Below are positions 61,260 through 64,000 of a stretch of 64,000 bases of DNA, in pieces; within the stretch, counting starts at the first letter, position 1; each line of letters starts with the position of its first letter. The translations under genes were made by a program, and so were the position numbers. The DNA comes from Clostridium sp. Marseille-P2415 (GTDB taxonomy: Bacteria; Bacillota; Clostridia; Lachnospirales; Lachnospiraceae): positions 652,484 through 716,483 of the forward strand of contig NZ_LT732526.1 of the NCBI RefSeq assembly GCF_900155545.1, read 5' to 3'. The notes under the pieces are model-generated. The model was given only the letters and a program-made list of their open reading frames with translations. It did not search any database and was not told where the DNA came from.

Positions 61260-61288
61260 TTGACAGATAGGAGCTTGTATACTATAAT
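61260..61288 (+). promoter_or_regulatory. Sigma-A promoter of plus-strand tRNA-Leu genes
   Basis: TTGACA (61260-61265), 17-bp spacer, TATAAT (61283-61288). Confidence 0.85.
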
Positions 61289-61321
61289 AGCTATTGTCGT
61301 TGCGAGAGACAATGACAAAAT

Positions 61322-61405
61322 GCAGAAGTGGCGGAATTGGCAGACGCGCACGGTTCAGGTCCGTGTGGTAGCAATACCTTGAGGGTTCAAGTCCCTTCTT
61401 CTGCA
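61322..61405 (+). tRNA. tRNA-Leu (CAG), copy 1
   Basis: 84 bases. Acceptor GCAGAAG/CTTCTGC, D-stem GCG/CGC, anticodon stem CACGG/CCGTG with loop TTCAGGT, giving CAG. Appears identical to 61834-61917. Confidence 0.95.
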
Positions 61406-61453
61406 TGAAGCTATACAAGCAGTCATGGCTGTATGGTTTTAATTCATATGACT

Positions 61454-61537
61454 GCGGGAGTGCTGGAATTGGCAGACAGGCAAGACTAAGGATCTTGTGG
61501 GTGTATGCTCGTGTGGGTTCAAGTCCCATCTCCCGCA
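61454..61537 (+). tRNA. tRNA-Leu (AAG), copy 2
   Basis: 84 bases. Same acceptor, D-arm and anticodon arm as the minus-strand copy, but the variable arm reads GGGTGTATGCTC. Probably co-transcribed with the tRNA-Leu (CAG) 48 bases upstream. Confidence 0.9.
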
Positions 61538-61571
61538 TTATTTTTTAGAATCCTCGATGAAGATGGGGATT

Positions 61572-61618
61572 TTTTTATTTTCCAGGAAAGTTCTCCGGAC
61601 TCCCCTGGAAAATAAAAA
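61572..61618. terminator. Long bidirectional hairpin after tRNA-Leu
   Basis: TTTTTATTTTCCAGG (61572-61586) pairs perfectly with 61604-61618 (15 bp). The A/T ends give a T-run on either strand. Confidence 0.85.
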
Positions 61619-61686
61619 GCGCGACCTGCAGGATGCACATGACGCTTAAGAGGAAGATGTCACTGATGTGACCGCGCGTCAGCGCC

Positions 61687-61713
61687 AGAGTCTGACAAGT
61701 CAGACTCTTTCTT
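61687..61713 (+). terminator. Second hairpin between tRNA-Leu genes
   Basis: AGAGTCTGAC (61687-61696) and GTCAGACTCT (61699-61708), perfect, then TTCTTC. A -35/-10 pair (TTGATT, 17 bp, TATTAT) near 61764-61792 serves the next tRNA. Confidence 0.6.
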
Positions 61714-61833
61714 CTGATGTTAATTGGCAGGTTTTAAGAAAGTTTAAAAAAAGAAAAAAAGTACTTGATTATTTGTCTAAAGTATAGTATTATAATTGTA
61801 CGAATTGATTCGTCAATTTATACAATTAAAAAA

Positions 61834-61917
61834 GCAGAAGTGGCGGAATTGGCAGACGCGCACGGTTCAGGTCCGTGTGGTAGCAATACCTTGAGGGTTC
61901 AAGTCCCTTCTTCTGCA
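61834..61917 (+). tRNA. tRNA-Leu (CAG), copy 2
   Basis: 84 bases, apparently identical to the copy at 61322. It has its own upstream promoter-like sequence, so it is an independent unit. Confidence 0.95.
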
Positions 61918-61973
61918 TGATGATGATTGGAAATGTCCTGCGGATAACACTGCAGGACATTTTTACATAACTG

Positions 61974-63617
61974 TCATGAATCCGTCATGCTCATACCAGG
62001 TTCATAAACCGCATATTGGTTGCGGCCGTGTTTCTTTGCCTGATAAAGTGCAATATCGGCTTTTTCATATAATTCCTCAAAAGCAGTTCCATCCTCCGGG
62101 TAAGCTGCCGTTCCCAGGCTGCCGGAGATATGGGCTTCCGGTTCCAGAGCACTGCCTATGAGGCTGCATAAATTTTCCAGACGTGCGTATAAATCCATGC
62201 TGTAAGCCACGTCTTTTAATAATATGATAAATTCGTCACCTCCCAGCCGCCCGAAGATGTCATCACGCCTTAAAGCGGATTTAAGCCTTGAGGCGGCACG
62301 GTGGAGTGCCTTATCTCCGAACTGATGACCGTAATTATCATTCAGCTGTTTGAATCGGTCAATATCCAGCATAATGAGAATATGATGGCCCTGGCTGTTT
62401 TTTAATGTGTGGCGTATTGCACGTATGGCAGTTGCTCTGTTTAGCAGTCCGGTCAGGGAATCCTGTTCGGAAAGTTCCTGAAGATTCAAAGCCTCCCGCT
62501 TGGATTCATCAATATCCTTAATGAGGATAAAGGCCTTGATGGTATCGGTATAGGGATCGGAAACAATCTGCACCAGGCCGAGTCCCCAGTAGACGCTGCC
62601 GTCCGGCCTTAAACGCCGGTGCTCCAGCCGTAAGGAGCGGTTTCCCCGATAGTAGTGGTAGAGCAATTGGTTTTTATTGAAAAATTTTAGATACATCTCC
62701 CGGTCTTCTTCAAAAATGTGGTGTTCTGCAATGTAGCTCATGATGTCGGAAAAGGAATTCACCGCATATTCCGGCATGGTCTGGGTCATTTCCCCGATGA
62801 TTTCTTCAAACAAGTCAAATTTCAAATTATATTCATAATAGCCGATGCAGTCTTTTTTCTGTTCGCGCATGTACTCCATCCACCTTTGATAGGCCAGCTC
62901 TTTTTCATACTGGTCCGTAATATCCTGGTAGGATATGATCCCCCTGAGAGGCTTCTGATCTTCAGTACACACCAGAGAGTAATGAGTGGAGAACCAGCAG
63001 TAATCTCCTGAGCCTGTTTTTAGGCGTGTGATGCATTTTCCCTCAGGGACACCCTGCTCCATGGCCTGGTAAAAATTCAGAAAATCGACAACGCTTTCCC
63101 TGTGTACGATGCCGTTTTCAATGAGAAATTCGGGGGAGAGCGGCAGAGTATAGGGGAAGGGGAAGGTTCTGGAAAATTCAGGCGAGGGGGAAAGGGTTCT
63201 GGAAGGGATGTCGTAGATGCTTACAAGGCAGCCGGAATGCTGGCTGGCCAGCCGGTATTGTTCTTCCCGGATCCGTAAGTTTTCCTGACAGTTTTTCATA
63301 CATGTGATATCGGAGACCGCACAGTACAATGTTTCCTCCTCAGGGATATAATTCAGTTGTATGGAGCACCAGATGCAATTTTTTTGCATATTTGCTTTGA
63401 ATTCCAATTCAAAGCTGTCCGCCCGGTCTGCCAGATGGCTGCGTATTTCTGTTGACAGCCCCGGATATTCTGGTCCATATACCATGTCCTTAAGAGAAGC
63501 AGGCACCTGGAACCGTGTTTTTATAGCCTGATTGGAATAAAGAATGGTAAAGCTTTCATCGATTTTAAGCTTCAGTATGCCGCAGGGAATGCGATCTAAA
63601 AAAGATTCTTGGTTCAT
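61974..63617 (-). CDS. PAS-GGDEF diguanylate cyclase
   Basis: 547 residues, soluble. Two or three PAS-like sensor regions occupy about 1-370. The GGDEF domain (about 385-540) has DSLTGLLNRA at its start, DIDRFKQLND, the inhibitory site RRDD five residues before the intact GGDEF near 458-462, and KADIALYQAKKHGRNQYAVY. It should make cyclic di-GMP from GTP, with product inhibition through the RxxD site. No EAL domain. Signal unknown. Confidence 0.93.
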   Translation of the reverse strand: MNQESFLDRIPCGILKLKIDESFTILYSNQAIKTRFQVPASLKDMVYGPEYPGLSTEIRSHLADRADSFELEFKANMQKNCIWCSIQLNYIPEEETLYCAVSDITCMKNCQENLRIREEQYRLASQHSGCLVSIYDIPSRTLSPSPEFSRTFPFPYTLPLSPEFLIENGIVHRESVVDFLNFYQAMEQGVPEGKCITRLKTGSGDYCWFSTHYSLVCTEDQKPLRGIISYQDITDQYEKELAYQRWMEYMREQKKDCIGYYEYNLKFDLFEEIIGEMTQTMPEYAVNSFSDIMSYIAEHHIFEEDREMYLKFFNKNQLLYHYYRGNRSLRLEHRRLRPDGSVYWGLGLVQIVSDPYTDTIKAFILIKDIDESKREALNLQELSEQDSLTGLLNRATAIRAIRHTLKNSQGHHILIMLDIDRFKQLNDNYGHQFGDKALHRAASRLKSALRRDDIFGRLGGDEFIILLKDVAYSMDLYARLENLCSLIGSALEPEAHISGSLGTAAYPEDGTAFEELYEKADIALYQAKKHGRNQYAVYEPGMSMTDS

Positions 63618-63810
63618 TGTTCACTTTCTCCCATAAGTGCTTATGAAAATAGAAATAGGCCTTATTATGAATATATGAAGCATGCTGTCAAAAAATGCGT
63701 AAAAAGAAATAAATATAGTAAACATTTGTAAAATAGATGGATATTAGCGGATGCGGATATTTGATTGAAGCATTGAGGGGGAAGAGAGGTTCAGAGATTT
63801 TAGCGTAAAT

Positions 63811-63852
63811 AAAAGCGGCACAGCAAGATAAGAAACTGGGCTGCGCCGCTTT
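63811..63852 (-). terminator. Terminator after the phosphofructokinase-like gene
   Basis: AAAGCGGCACAGC (63812-63824) pairs with GCTGCGCCGCTTT (63840-63852) with one mismatch. On the minus strand it is followed by TTTTATTTA. The 63618-63810 stretch shows no gene. Confidence 0.8.
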
Positions 63853-63873
63853 GGCAGGTTTGGCGGAACAGGA

Positions 63874-64000
63874 TCATTTCCGGTACAGATACACAGGTCT
63901 GCCGCTTTCCATCTTTCTTTGAAGCTCGCCATGGATCAGTGGCAGGGCATATTCCAGGAAATCTGCGGTTACATCAGTGCCATTGCTGCAGATCCATTCG
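63874..64000 (-). CDS. C-terminal end of a probable phosphofructokinase (partial)
   Basis: 41 codons are visible before the stop: EWICSNGTDVTADFLEYALP, LIHGELQRKMESGRPVYLYRK. The YALPLI.GE / G.P.Y pattern resembles the tail of ATP- or PPi-dependent 6-phosphofructokinases of Clostridia. The catalytic part is outside the window, so this is tentative. Confidence 0.45.
   Translation of the reverse strand, partial: EWICSNGTDVTADFLEYALPLIHGELQRKMESGRPVYLYRK

Overview
The window reads as chromosome from a spore-forming, anaerobic, low-to-moderate GC Clostridia. The best guess is a Lachnospiraceae close to the Lacrimispora / [Clostridium] saccharolyticum group. The evidence is sporulation genes (spoIIGA, sigE, sigG, a YlmC/YmxH gene, a Csp-type protease remnant), anaerobic ribonucleotide reductase (nrdD-nrdG), T-box leaders on tRNA synthetase genes, and a DUF5717/DUF5716/TPR operon that I associate with Lachnospiraceae. 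The genus is inference from gene content and style, not from an alignment.

Layout. 0-6.7 kb: end of a malic enzyme gene, then the DUF5717 / Hsp70-like DUF5716 / TPR operon. 6.7-9.8 kb: Val T-box and valS. 9.9-12.5 kb: spoIIGA-sigE under a promoter with an unusually long spacer and a Spo0A-like box, with sigG facing it. 12.6-18.3 kb: coaX and coaBC back to back, prfC, a YqeY protein and a PepV-type dipeptidase. 18.3-21.3 kb: the methionine ABC transporter metNIQ, preceded by a 31-codon Met-rich leader ORF and a terminator hairpin. 21.4-22.7 kb: two membrane proteins.

22.74-27.59 kb: a 4.85-kb AT-rich element carrying a large serine recombinase, small DNA-binding or antitoxin-like genes and two secreted proteins. 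It splits a YlmC/YmxH-family sporulation gene after codon 4. Joining the flanks across a shared GA dinucleotide restores an 86-codon reading frame, and joining the element's ends gives a long inverted repeat centred on the same GA, as expected of a serine-integrase attP. This is the strongest finding: a small skin-like intervening element in a sporulation gene.

27.9-40.2 kb: housekeeping genes (nrdR, yqeG, aroQ, efp, rarA, argS, a SWIM/SNF2 helicase, a flavin reductase, nrdD-nrdG with an NrdR box). A 119-base perfect four-way-junction element follows efp, and a shortened relative lies at 41.86 kb. 40.3-53.7 kb: transporters and a sugar-acid cluster (LysR, LarA-like protein, galactarate dehydratase, TetR, FucO-type dehydrogenase), then an acetamidase-like protein and ilvE. 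53.7-58.5 kb: Thr T-box and thrS, DUF1540, an EamA protein, and infC-rpmI-rplT with an L20-type leader and an ATT start. 58.5-64 kb: an array of 11-bp-phased repeats, two Cys/Asn-rich small genes under near-identical sigma-K-like promoters flanking a decayed Csp protease gene, five tRNA genes (two tRNA-Leu with anticodon AAG), a diguanylate cyclase and the end of a phosphofructokinase-like gene.
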